A stretch of DNA of 7,368 bases from Flavobacterium sp. Lineage in GTDB: Bacteria; Bacteroidota; Bacteroidia; Flavobacteriales; Flavobacteriaceae. Both the position numbers and the translations under genes were made by a program. Position 1 is the stretch's first letter, and each line of letters begins with the position of its first letter. The stretch is from assembly GCA_030682755.1 (NCBI GenBank), contig JAUXNR010000693.1, positions 1 through 7,368 of the forward strand, given 5' to 3'. The notes under the pieces are model-generated. The model did not search any database and was not told the origin of the DNA. It was given only the letters and a program-made list of their open reading frames with translations. Of this stretch, positions 1-6,457 are shown piece after piece.

Positions 1-995
1 AATTTTGGACTTCTATAGAAATTTCATCAGGAGATTCAACCAAAAGAAGGATTTCTTCGGGACATTTATTTGATGCTATTAAAGAGAATAAAATTAGTGC
101 TCCTGCTGTAGTGTCTTTGTTATTTATAACCCATCTTTTTCACAAGAAAAAGGAACTGACATCAGAAGAAAATGTTTATCGATTTGACTATTTTTTGAAT
201 ACACTTTCAGCAACAGATTTAGGGAATAATTATAGTTCTATTGTCCCTTTGCTTCAAAAAGTTAAAGACACAACCATTTCAATTGCAGAAGCGAATTCAG
301 TAGCCTTAGCATTGTTAGGTCAAATAGGAATAACAAGCAGTGCCTCTTTTTTTTTAACTCTGAAATTTTATGCTTACAGGATAAGAAATAGGTTTTTAAA
401 TCTTTCAACTATTACACCGATTATTGGTCCGGATGGTGTTGGTAAAGGAAGTGTCTCTGCAAAAAGTCTTTTGCATTTGAAGAAATGGGTCCCTTTCCCG
501 TTCAAACAACTTTATCGTGTAAAGGGGCTTTATAAAGCACGCCTGTCGTTCGTCTCAAATTGGCGAAATCAACCTAATAATGCTTCTGATGAAGGTATGG
601 GATATTATATTTTTTTTATTGCTTTGCTGATGCTTCCCATTTTGAGGTTGGTAAAATCTTCCAAAAAAACGTTATTGGATCGTTATTTTATTGATTATTA
701 TGCCAGTCCCATTCGCTATGTGACTGCCAATCAAGTGCCTAAGAAGTTGCGTTTTTACAAATGGTTACTTTATTTTACTCCGGTTCCAAACCACATGGTT
801 TTTTTGGGATGCAGTGATGACTCCTTGACCGCACGAAAAAATGAGTTACCATTGGTTTCCGTACATTTTTTACAACGTTTGTATTGTGAATTTATAACTG
901 AAAAGCGGGTTCCGATGGTTTTGTTTCTATCCACCGAAAATGAAGTGGAAACGACATCTGAAGTATTATACCAATTTTTAAGCACTGTTAAATAA
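1..995 (+). CDS. Thymidylate-kinase-like P-loop protein, 5' partial
   Basis: The frame is open to the left edge (first full codon at base 3; about 330 codons visible), so the true start lies outside the window; the GTG at 111 is only an internal codon. Counting residues from that GTG, a Walker A motif GPDGVGKGS lies at 107-115, an LDRYFIDYY motif at 189-197 resembles the DRY motif of thymidylate kinases, and an RKNEL segment at 242-246 resembles the lid of the kinase-like proteins often found in polysaccharide clusters. The residue after the P-loop Lys is Gly followed by Ser (GKGS), as in adenylate kinases (GKGT), not the usual GKS/T. A hydrophobic stretch lies at 165-181. The 140 or so visible residues before the P-loop form a separate, mostly helical domain, perhaps the end of a nucleotidyltransferase-like domain (weak inference). 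The substrate is unknown; a sugar, lipid or nucleotide phosphoryl acceptor is possible. A true dTMP kinase role is unlikely given the extra domain and the context. It ends 4 bases before the next gene. Confidence 0.7.
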   Translation, partial: FWTSIEISSGDSTKRRISSGHLFDAIKENKISAPAVVSLLFITHLFHKKKELTSEENVYRFDYFLNTLSATDLGNNYSSIVPLLQKVKDTTISIAEANSVALALLGQIGITSSASFFLTLKFYAYRIRNRFLNLSTITPIIGPDGVGKGSVSAKSLLHLKKWVPFPFKQLYRVKGLYKARLSFVSNWRNQPNNASDEGMGYYIFFIALLMLPILRLVKSSKKTLLDRYFIDYYASPIRYVTANQVPKKLRFYKWLLYFTPVPNHMVFLGCSDDSLTARKNELPLVSVHFLQRLYCEFITEKRVPMVLFLSTENEVETTSEVLYQFLSTVK

Positions 996-999
996 ATAA

Positions 1000-1770
1000 A
1001 TGAATAGAATTGAGTTTATTGGGGGATCTTATGTTGGAAAGTCAACGTTATATCAGGCTTATAATTCTAAGTTGCAGCATACGAATTTGTTTTTGAACGA
1101 AGAAATGTACAGGACACTTGCGAAGCAAAAAATGGGAATGCCTCTATTTCTTATTAGGAAAGTACTTGAGGTTGTGGTTACCGGTTTAGGCGGAAAATTT
1201 AAAGTATATCAAATACCGGAAATTAATACTCTTGACAAGGAAACTTTGGGTTTATATCAACATACTTTATCCCTTTGTTATCATAAAGATGTAATCGCTG
1301 CAAAGGGAATTGCTTTTGCGAGTGCTACCTTGCTTTATTTGTTTAAATTAATTACTAAATACCGTTATTATCACTTATTGGCTCCCAATAAGGCAATTCT
1401 TGTTGAAGAATCTATTATTCATTGGCATTTGGCACTTCATACACTTATTCGGCTTGGTTCTTTTGAAATTTCGGAAGGCTTAAAAAATGACATCGGTTTA
1501 TTTCCATCTGCGGTCATTTTTTGTTATGCTGATGAACAAACGATAAAGGAGCGTATCCATTTACGAGAAAAGGTAAATAAAATCAACAAAAATCACTTGG
1601 GTAAAAGTCAACATGATATTGCAACGAGTGTATTAGAAAAGCAACAGATGTTTTCGCAATATGTTACATTTGCTTTATCTTTAGGCGTTCCGGTTTTGCA
1701 AATTAACACTGCGGAGTCGCTAGAAAAAAATGTAAAAGAAATAGATTTGTTTTTGAAAAATTTAAAATGA
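1000..1770 (+). CDS. P-loop kinase-like protein, 256 aa
   Basis: The protein opens with a beta strand and a clear Walker A motif, GGSYVGKST, at residues 8-16. A Walker-B-like strand with acidic residues, ILVEES, lies at 133-138, and a basic segment rich in Arg and Lys at about 185-202 could be a nucleotide lid. This order fits a nucleoside-monophosphate-kinase-like or AAA_28-like small-molecule kinase; no substrate can be read from the sequence. The start is well fixed: a TAA in the same frame lies directly upstream at 997-999, so ATG 1000 is the earliest possible. There is no Shine-Dalgarno-like site. The stop overlaps the start of the epimerase gene as ATGA, which suggests translational coupling. 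Being next to another P-loop kinase-like gene, it may act on the same intermediate, but that is inference. The fold class is fairly sure; the function is not. Confidence 0.65.
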   Translation: MNRIEFIGGSYVGKSTLYQAYNSKLQHTNLFLNEEMYRTLAKQKMGMPLFLIRKVLEVVVTGLGGKFKVYQIPEINTLDKETLGLYQHTLSLCYHKDVIAAKGIAFASATLLYLFKLITKYRYYHLLAPNKAILVEESIIHWHLALHTLIRLGSFEISEGLKNDIGLFPSAVIFCYADEQTIKERIHLREKVNKINKNHLGKSQHDIATSVLEKQQMFSQYVTFALSLGVPVLQINTAESLEKNVKEIDLFLKNLK

Positions 1771-2867
1771 GTAAAATACACCTCTCCATTGTTTCGGGAG
1801 CACGCCCCAATTTTGTGAAAATTGCACCTATTATTCATGCAATTCAGAACCAATCAAAGGATAAGAATGTTATTTCTTATCGTTTGATTCATACGGGTCA
1901 GCATTATGACCACAAAATGAGTGATACCTTTTTCAACGAATTAAATATACCCCATCCGGATGTTAATTTAGCTTGTGGTGGTGGTTCACAAGCCGAACAA
2001 ACGGCAGCCATTATGATTGCTTTTGAAAAGGAGTTGCTGGCCCATCCTGCTGATATCGTTTTGGTTGTTGGCGACGTAACCAGTACGATGGCTTGTACGA
2101 TTGTTGCCAAAAAACTCAACACTAAAGTAGCACATGTTGAGGCAGGTATTCGTTCGGGAGACATGAGTATGCCTGAAGAGATTAACAGAATTGTGACGGA
2201 TAGTTTGGCGGATTATTTTTTTACAACAACGGTTTTAGCCGGGCTTACTCTTTTGCGAAGTGGTATAAAAGAGGAGCAAATATTTTTTGTTGGCAATGTA
2301 ATGATTGATACCTTATTGGCAAATGAGTCAAGGTTTGTTGTTCCTGATTGTGTTGCCACTTATAATCTTAAAGAGAAGGAGTATCTTGTGATGACGTTGC
2401 ACCGTCCTGCTAATGTTGATGAGGGTGACAAGTTAAAAGCACTGATTCAAGAAATTGTTTCCAATGTAGCAGGATTGCCCGTAATTTTTCCGATACACCC
2501 CCGTACGGCTAAGATTTTTGAAGCTTTAGGGATTTGTGCTGAGAATCTTTATATTATTGAGCCTTTAGGTTATTTGTCATTTAATTATCTTGTTAAGCAC
2601 TCCAAAGCGGTTATTACGGACTCAGGAGGAATTACTGAAGAAACCACTGTTATGGGTATCCCTTGTATCACGTTAAGAGATAACACGGAGCGACCTGAAA
2701 CCGTAACAATTGGTACCAATGAACTTATAGGTACCCGTATTGATGCTATTCAGCCGGTTCTTGCCAAACTATTTTCAAACAATTGGAAAAAGGGAGGTAT
2801 CCCTGAGAAATGGGATGGTCGTGCTGCAGAAAGAATTATAACTTGTATTACAACGTTACATGGATAA
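1767..2867 (+). CDS. wecB: UDP-N-acetylglucosamine 2-epimerase (non-hydrolysing)
   Basis: This cytoplasmic enzyme interconverts UDP-GlcNAc and UDP-ManNAc, supplying ManNAc-type residues for surface glycans. At 366 aa it has full family length. Diagnostic motifs appear in order: GARPNF at 11-16, TGQHYD at 43-48, VGDVTST at 101-107, HVEAGIRSGDMSMPEEINR at 123-141, LHRPANVDEG at 211-220, PIHPRT at 242-247, DSGGITEE at 285-292 and NTERPET at 306-312. Asp103, Glu125, the PEE glutamates at 137-138 and His212 match positions known to be catalytic in the E. coli WecB family; all are present, so the enzyme should be active. The GARPNF start resembles the archaeal/Bacteroidota branch more than the E. 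coli GTRPE form. A related 2-epimerase acting on a modified UDP-sugar (WbpI type) cannot be excluded. It overlaps the preceding gene by 4 bases and the following one by 8. No UDP-ManNAc dehydrogenase (wecC) is seen in the window. Confidence 0.95.
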   Translation: MSKIHLSIVSGARPNFVKIAPIIHAIQNQSKDKNVISYRLIHTGQHYDHKMSDTFFNELNIPHPDVNLACGGGSQAEQTAAIMIAFEKELLAHPADIVLVVGDVTSTMACTIVAKKLNTKVAHVEAGIRSGDMSMPEEINRIVTDSLADYFFTTTVLAGLTLLRSGIKEEQIFFVGNVMIDTLLANESRFVVPDCVATYNLKEKEYLVMTLHRPANVDEGDKLKALIQEIVSNVAGLPVIFPIHPRTAKIFEALGICAENLYIIEPLGYLSFNYLVKHSKAVITDSGGITEETTVMGIPCITLRDNTERPETVTIGTNELIGTRIDAIQPVLAKLFSNNWKKGGIPEKWDGRAAERIITCITTLHG

Positions 2868-3969
2868 GAAAAAAATTCTGGTTGTATCTCATTCTTTTTA
2901 TCCAGATAATTCGCCAAGAGCATTTAGAACTACGGAGTTAGTTAAGGAATTATGCAGGCAAGGTCATGATGTAACCTTATTGTCTCATTGGAAGACTGAA
3001 ATGCAAGATTTAATATATGACTATGGCTTTCATTTTTTACCATTAAAAGAAGTAACGTGGAAACAGCCTAAAATATTCAGTATGGGGCCATTTGTAAAAC
3101 TCTCCAGAATTTTTATTCGTTTTTCCAAATTATTTTTTGAATATCCCAACATACAATTGCTATGGAATGTCAGTAAAGCTCTAAAAAATGAAAAAGGATA
3201 TGATCAATTGATTTCAATTGCAGTGCCTTATCCAGTTCACTGGGGTGTTGCGATGAGATGGAAAAAAAACAGCGATTTGAATCCAGCTAAAGTATGGATA
3301 GCAGATTGTGGCGACCCCTATATGGGAGGGGAGAATGATACGTTTCGACCCCCATTTTATTTTGCATGGGTTGAAAAATGGTTTTGTAAAAAAGTAACTT
3401 ATTTGACAGTACCCACAGAGGGTTCCATTCAAGGTTATTATCCAGAATTTCATTCAAAGATTCGGGTAATCCCTCAAGGGTTTAAATTTGATGAAATTTT
3501 GTTATATACAGGAGATAAAGATTCAAATAAACCCCAATTTGCCTATGCGGGATTGTTTATTAAGGACAGAAGAGATCCTTCTCAGCTCTTACAATATTTG
3601 GTATCACTTCCCAATGATTTTGTGTTTCATATTTATACCAAATCACCTCAGCTTGTTCACCCTTTTGTTGCTAAAAGCGGAGGACGTATTATATTACATG
3701 AACCGATACCCAGAAAGGATCTATTATTTGAATTGAGTAAAATGGATTTTGTGGTTAATTTTGAAAACGTAGGAACTATTCAGACTCCCAGTAAGTTGAT
3801 AGATTATGCTATACTAAAAAAGCCCATTTTGTCTGTTACAACTGATAAATTGAATTCCACAATAGTGGACGAATTTTTGAATGCTAATTATACTCATCAA
3901 GTCAGTGTTAAAAATCCGGACCAGTATCGTATAGAAAACGTAGTTCAAAAGTTTATATCCTTGGCATAA
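2860..3969 (+). CDS. GT-B fold glycosyltransferase, GT4-like
   Basis: This is probably a cytoplasmic or membrane-associated transferase that adds one sugar to the lipid-linked repeat unit. The N-terminus has the typical first Rossmann strand and helix: ILVVSHSFYPDNSPRAFR at 6-23, followed by a basic helix and GHDVTLLS at 35-42. The hinge is seen at 202-207 (RVIPQG), the place of the common 'VIPNG' motif. The C-terminal nucleotide-sugar domain begins near residue 225 and contains AYAGLF at 228-233 and TPSKLIDYAILKKPIL at 309-324, equivalent to the 'PSKxxEYxA' donor-binding helix. In that helix the usual Glu is Asp315. No signal peptide or membrane segment is evident. Length (369 aa) is normal. 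The ATG at 2860 overlaps the wecB stop by 8 bases and gives a natural N-terminus. Donor and acceptor cannot be deduced; a ManNAc-type donor made by the upstream enzyme is only a guess. Confidence 0.85.
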   Translation: MDKKKILVVSHSFYPDNSPRAFRTTELVKELCRQGHDVTLLSHWKTEMQDLIYDYGFHFLPLKEVTWKQPKIFSMGPFVKLSRIFIRFSKLFFEYPNIQLLWNVSKALKNEKGYDQLISIAVPYPVHWGVAMRWKKNSDLNPAKVWIADCGDPYMGGENDTFRPPFYFAWVEKWFCKKVTYLTVPTEGSIQGYYPEFHSKIRVIPQGFKFDEILLYTGDKDSNKPQFAYAGLFIKDRRDPSQLLQYLVSLPNDFVFHIYTKSPQLVHPFVAKSGGRIILHEPIPRKDLLFELSKMDFVVNFENVGTIQTPSKLIDYAILKKPILSVTTDKLNSTIVDEFLNANYTHQVSVKNPDQYRIENVVQKFISLA

Positions 3970-3974
3970 TATTT

Positions 3975-5222
3975 ATGAGATCCTCTTCAACAAATTTTTA
4001 CTTGGTTTTGATGTTTATATTGCATCCCTTTATTACTTTAATTTATGGGATACGAAATTATCGAATGCCTCAAGCAAAAAATTTAATGTGGGCTTTTTCG
4101 ATTTTTTTCGGGATGACTATTGGTATTGGTAAAGAATCTGTAGGGTCTGACATTGTTCGTTATATGGCTGATGTCAACGTTCTGCATGGGTTGGATTTTA
4201 ATTTTTCTACCGCATGGGACTATTTTAAAAGTACCGGAGAGATTGATGTTTTACGAACACTATTGTCTATCTTGGTTTCCCGTTTTACGGATAATGGTTA
4301 TTATCTTGTCATTGTTTTTGGATTTATCTTTGGGTATTTTTATTCCAGAAACATGTGGTTTGTTTTAAACCGAATGGAAGGGAAGTTAAAGTGGATTACC
4401 GTTCTATTGTTGTTTTGTTTTTTTATTATAACTCCTATATGGAAAATAGGAGGATTTCGGTTTCATACCGCGGTGCATGTGTTCTTGTATGGGCTTTTAC
4501 CTTATTTGTTTATGGGTAATAAAAAAAGGTTGATTTGGTGTTTTCTGACCCCTTTTGTATTTCATTATTCTTTTCTTATTCCTTTGTTTTGTTTACTTGT
4601 TTACTTATTACTTGGTAATCGGTTAAAAATGTATTATTGGTTTTTCATAGTGTCTTTGTTTGTGGGTCAATTGAATCTAGACCGTTTGAATCCTATCATT
4701 GAAAAGTATTTGCCTTCTGTATTAAATGAACGCTCCAGTAGCTATCGGGACACACAAAAAGTAGCATATTACAGGTCTGATGATTATAGTCAAGAAAAAG
4801 TTTGGTATGCTAAATTTCATAAAAATTTTCTCAATTGGCCCATTTCGGTTTTTCTAATCGTTCTCTATTGGAAATCTCGAGAAATTTTTGAAACCGATCG
4901 AAATTTACTGCGATTGCTTTCTTTTACGTTCTTGTTTTATGGTGTTGCTTTTGTTATGTCCTCTATTCCCTCAGGTCAACGTTTTTTGGCACCTGCAGGG
5001 CTTTTAACCATTTCCTTGTTGGTGGTGTATATTCAAAACTCAAAGCAAGAAGTATTAATGGATAAGATGATTGTTTTTGCTTATCCTTTTCTGGCAATTT
5101 ATCTGCTTGTTTCTTTACGGGAAGCATTTTATTACACTAGCTTAACGACAGTATTAGGAAATCCTGTTTTTGCACTATTTACCATAGGGGATAATTTTTC
5201 AATTAATGATTTAATTAAATAA
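3975..5222 (+). CDS. EpsG-like membrane protein, probable polysaccharide polymerase
   Basis: This is a 415-residue integral membrane protein with about ten hydrophobic segments, roughly at 7-25, 37-52, 108-124, 139-155, 165-181, 186-211, 219-233, 288-299, 312-330, 338-353 and 364-380. The motif VGSDIVRYMADV at 56-67 resembles the 'GxDxxxY' signature after the second membrane segment of EpsG/Wzy-like proteins, and SGQRFLAPAGLL at 333-344 fits the late Arg-Phe feature of that family. A hydrophilic loop of some 55 residues (about 234-288, with a SSSYRDTQ segment) may hold substrate-binding residues. In this context it most likely joins repeat units of the polysaccharide (Wzy role) in the inner membrane. 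Family assignment rests on motif and topology, since polymerases diverge strongly; an O-acetylation or flippase role is less likely. It starts 5 bases after the glycosyltransferase gene, without a visible Shine-Dalgarno site. Confidence 0.75.
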   Translation: MRSSSTNFYLVLMFILHPFITLIYGIRNYRMPQAKNLMWAFSIFFGMTIGIGKESVGSDIVRYMADVNVLHGLDFNFSTAWDYFKSTGEIDVLRTLLSILVSRFTDNGYYLVIVFGFIFGYFYSRNMWFVLNRMEGKLKWITVLLLFCFFIITPIWKIGGFRFHTAVHVFLYGLLPYLFMGNKKRLIWCFLTPFVFHYSFLIPLFCLLVYLLLGNRLKMYYWFFIVSLFVGQLNLDRLNPIIEKYLPSVLNERSSSYRDTQKVAYYRSDDYSQEKVWYAKFHKNFLNWPISVFLIVLYWKSREIFETDRNLLRLLSFTFLFYGVAFVMSSIPSGQRFLAPAGLLTISLLVVYIQNSKQEVLMDKMIVFAYPFLAIYLLVSLREAFYYTSLTTVLGNPVFALFTIGDNFSINDLIK

Positions 5223-5235
5223 ATTGATATAAAGA

Positions 5236-6375
5236 ATGCTTTTCACACTAAAAAATGCTTTACGAATCAATTTAATTAACATGCCCGGTTGGCGAACAAA
5301 TCGGAAAATACTAGTATTTGAGAGTGATGATTGGGGAAGTATTCGGATGCCGTCAAAAGAGGTCTATACCTCGTTATTGAATAACGGCATTGTTGTTAAC
5401 AAGTCAAAATATGATCAACTGGATTGTTTAGAAAATCGGGAAGATTTAGAGGCTCTTTTTCAATTGCTTAAACAATATAAAGATTATACAGGTAACCATC
5501 CAAAGTTTACGTTTAATACGGTAATGGGCAATCCTGATTTTGAAAAAATGAAAGATGCTTCTTATCAAACGTATTTTTACGAAACGTTTTTTGACTCCTA
5601 CAAGAACTATCACAAAGAGGATTTAGCCCCATTGTGGTTTGAAGGAATAGCTAAAGGTTTTTTAGTGCCACAGTTTCATGCAAAAGAGCATTTTAACGTT
5701 GGCTTGTTGATGCATGATATAGCGTCAGGTAATAAGGAGGCCCGCATTGCTTTTGAGCAGGGCTTTTTTGGGTTAAAAACACAGACATCTTCCGTACATC
5801 AAAAAAGTTATCTAGCCGCTTATTATGCAACGAATCCAGAGGAATTAAAGCAACGAGTAGCTGTTTTGAAAGAAGGTTTGTCTCTTTTTGAATCGGTATT
5901 TGGTTTTAAATCGGAGACTTTTATTGCTTGTAATTATGTTTGGCCAAAAGAATTGGAGTTTTATTTAAATCAGTATGGTGTTAAAGGGATTCAGGGGAAT
6001 TATACCCAAAAAAGACCTGTGCTTGAAAAAGAAGGAAAATTAAAACTTATCCGCAACTATACCGGAAAGCGAAATGAATATGATCAAGTTTATACTGTCA
6101 GAAATGTCAAGTTTGAACCTTTTGAAAATCAGCATTACGATTGGGTAGCTTCCGCTATGAAAGAAATTGAAATTGCCTTCCGCTATCAGAAACCGGCTAT
6201 TATTGGAACCCATCGAGTAAATTATGTGGGTGGTATGTCTCCACCAAATGCAACTGATTCGAGAAACAAATTAACAATCTTACTACAATCCCTACTAACC
6301 CGATGGCCTGATGTTGAATTTATGAGTTCTAATGAATTGGTTGGGTTGCTACAAAATGAAAATAATGAAAGATAA
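5236..6375 (+). CDS. Polysaccharide-deacetylase-like protein
   Basis: This 379-residue protein resembles the 'polysaccharide (de)acetylase' proteins of Bacteroidota glycan clusters. The first strand carries FESDDWGS at 28-35, equivalent to the NodB-homology motif with the catalytic base and first metal ligand (Asp31 and Asp32). QFHAKEHFN at 146-154 gives an H-x3-H pair (His148, His152), the expected other two metal ligands. NYVWP at 233-237 and IGTHRVNY at 323-330, with His326, fit the later substrate and catalytic motifs. A metal-dependent deacetylase fold with an intact active site is therefore likely, but whether it removes an N-acetyl or O-acetyl group is unknown. The motifs are spaced more widely than in ordinary NodB domains, with about 115 residues between the Asp pair and the His pair. 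No signal peptide is evident: the N-terminus is basic with a short, weak hydrophobic stretch, so cytoplasmic action on a lipid-linked intermediate is plausible. It follows the polymerase gene by 13 bases. Confidence 0.75.
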   Translation: MLFTLKNALRINLINMPGWRTNRKILVFESDDWGSIRMPSKEVYTSLLNNGIVVNKSKYDQLDCLENREDLEALFQLLKQYKDYTGNHPKFTFNTVMGNPDFEKMKDASYQTYFYETFFDSYKNYHKEDLAPLWFEGIAKGFLVPQFHAKEHFNVGLLMHDIASGNKEARIAFEQGFFGLKTQTSSVHQKSYLAAYYATNPEELKQRVAVLKEGLSLFESVFGFKSETFIACNYVWPKELEFYLNQYGVKGIQGNYTQKRPVLEKEGKLKLIRNYTGKRNEYDQVYTVRNVKFEPFENQHYDWVASAMKEIEIAFRYQKPAIIGTHRVNYVGGMSPPNATDSRNKLTILLQSLLTRWPDVEFMSSNELVGLLQNENNER

Positions 6376-6457
6376 AAAGTCAAGATGTTTTTGTAACGCC
6401 ATTAAAAAAATTCACAAGCAATTATGTTTTACAAATCGATTGCAATTTAAACTATGA
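6356..6457 (+). CDS. Doubtful 33-codon reading frame bridging two genes
   Basis: A short frame begins inside the 3' end of the deacetylase-like gene (ATG 6356, alternative ATG 6365), crosses the whole 78-base gap and stops at TGA 6455-6457, overlapping the next gene's ATG as ATGA. The predicted peptide is lysine-rich, has three cysteines (one CFC motif) and resembles no family I know. The exact ATGA junction would allow translational coupling to the asparagine-synthase-like gene. However, a stop-free run of this length is not rare by chance, and there is no ribosome binding site. It is most likely not a real gene. Confidence 0.1.
   Translation: MKIMKDKKSRCFCNAIKKIHKQLCFTNRLQFKL
6376..6453 (+). 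other. Intergenic gap, the widest in the window
   Basis: These 78 bases separate the deacetylase-like gene from the asparagine-synthase-like gene, whereas every other junction here is 13 bases or less, or an overlap. The gap is AT-rich, contains the 8-base palindrome ATTGCAAT at 6439-6446, and has no GC-rich hairpin followed by a T run, so no intrinsic terminator is visible. A TATGTTTT element at 6423-6430 is near the Bacteroidota -7 consensus (TAnnTTTG), but the nearest TTTG (6390-6393) is too far away to be a good -33 partner. Read-through from the upstream operon seems most likely; a weak internal promoter cannot be excluded. Confidence 0.6.

Noticed and set aside
111..113. GTG as the start of the first gene
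   Set aside because: The same frame is open without a stop to the left edge, and the upstream residues look like ordinary coding sequence, so the gene is better described as 5' partial.
770..985. Minus-strand open frame of 71 codons inside the first kinase gene
   Set aside because: It lies wholly opposite the conserved C-terminal lid part of the kinase, has no recognisable domain and no gap around it; it is a shadow frame. The minus-strand frames at 1608-1853, 1904-2164 and 3214-3453 were rejected for the same reason.
991..999. Short repeat of AAAT/TAAA units at the first gene junction
   Set aside because: Only a few bases, made of overlapping stop codons and A-rich leader sequence; no functional repeat.
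3488..3736. Second plus-strand frame of 82 codons inside the glycosyltransferase gene
   Set aside because: It overlaps the conserved donor-binding domain of the transferase in another frame and shows only low-complexity hydrophobic content from AT-rich codons.
4153..4368. Plus-strand frame of 71 codons inside the polymerase gene, hydrophobic
   Set aside because: Out-of-frame reading of T-rich membrane-protein codons commonly yields hydrophobic peptides; no start signal or family resemblance.
6390..6430. Bacteroidota-type promoter ahead of the asparagine-synthase-like gene
   Set aside because: The TTTG and TATGTTTT elements are 29 bases apart, longer than the usual spacing of about 19-22, and such AT-rich words are frequent here.
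6439..6446. Palindrome ATTGCAAT as an operator
   Set aside because: Eight-base palindromes occur by chance in AT-rich DNA, and no second copy or neighbouring regulator gene supports it.
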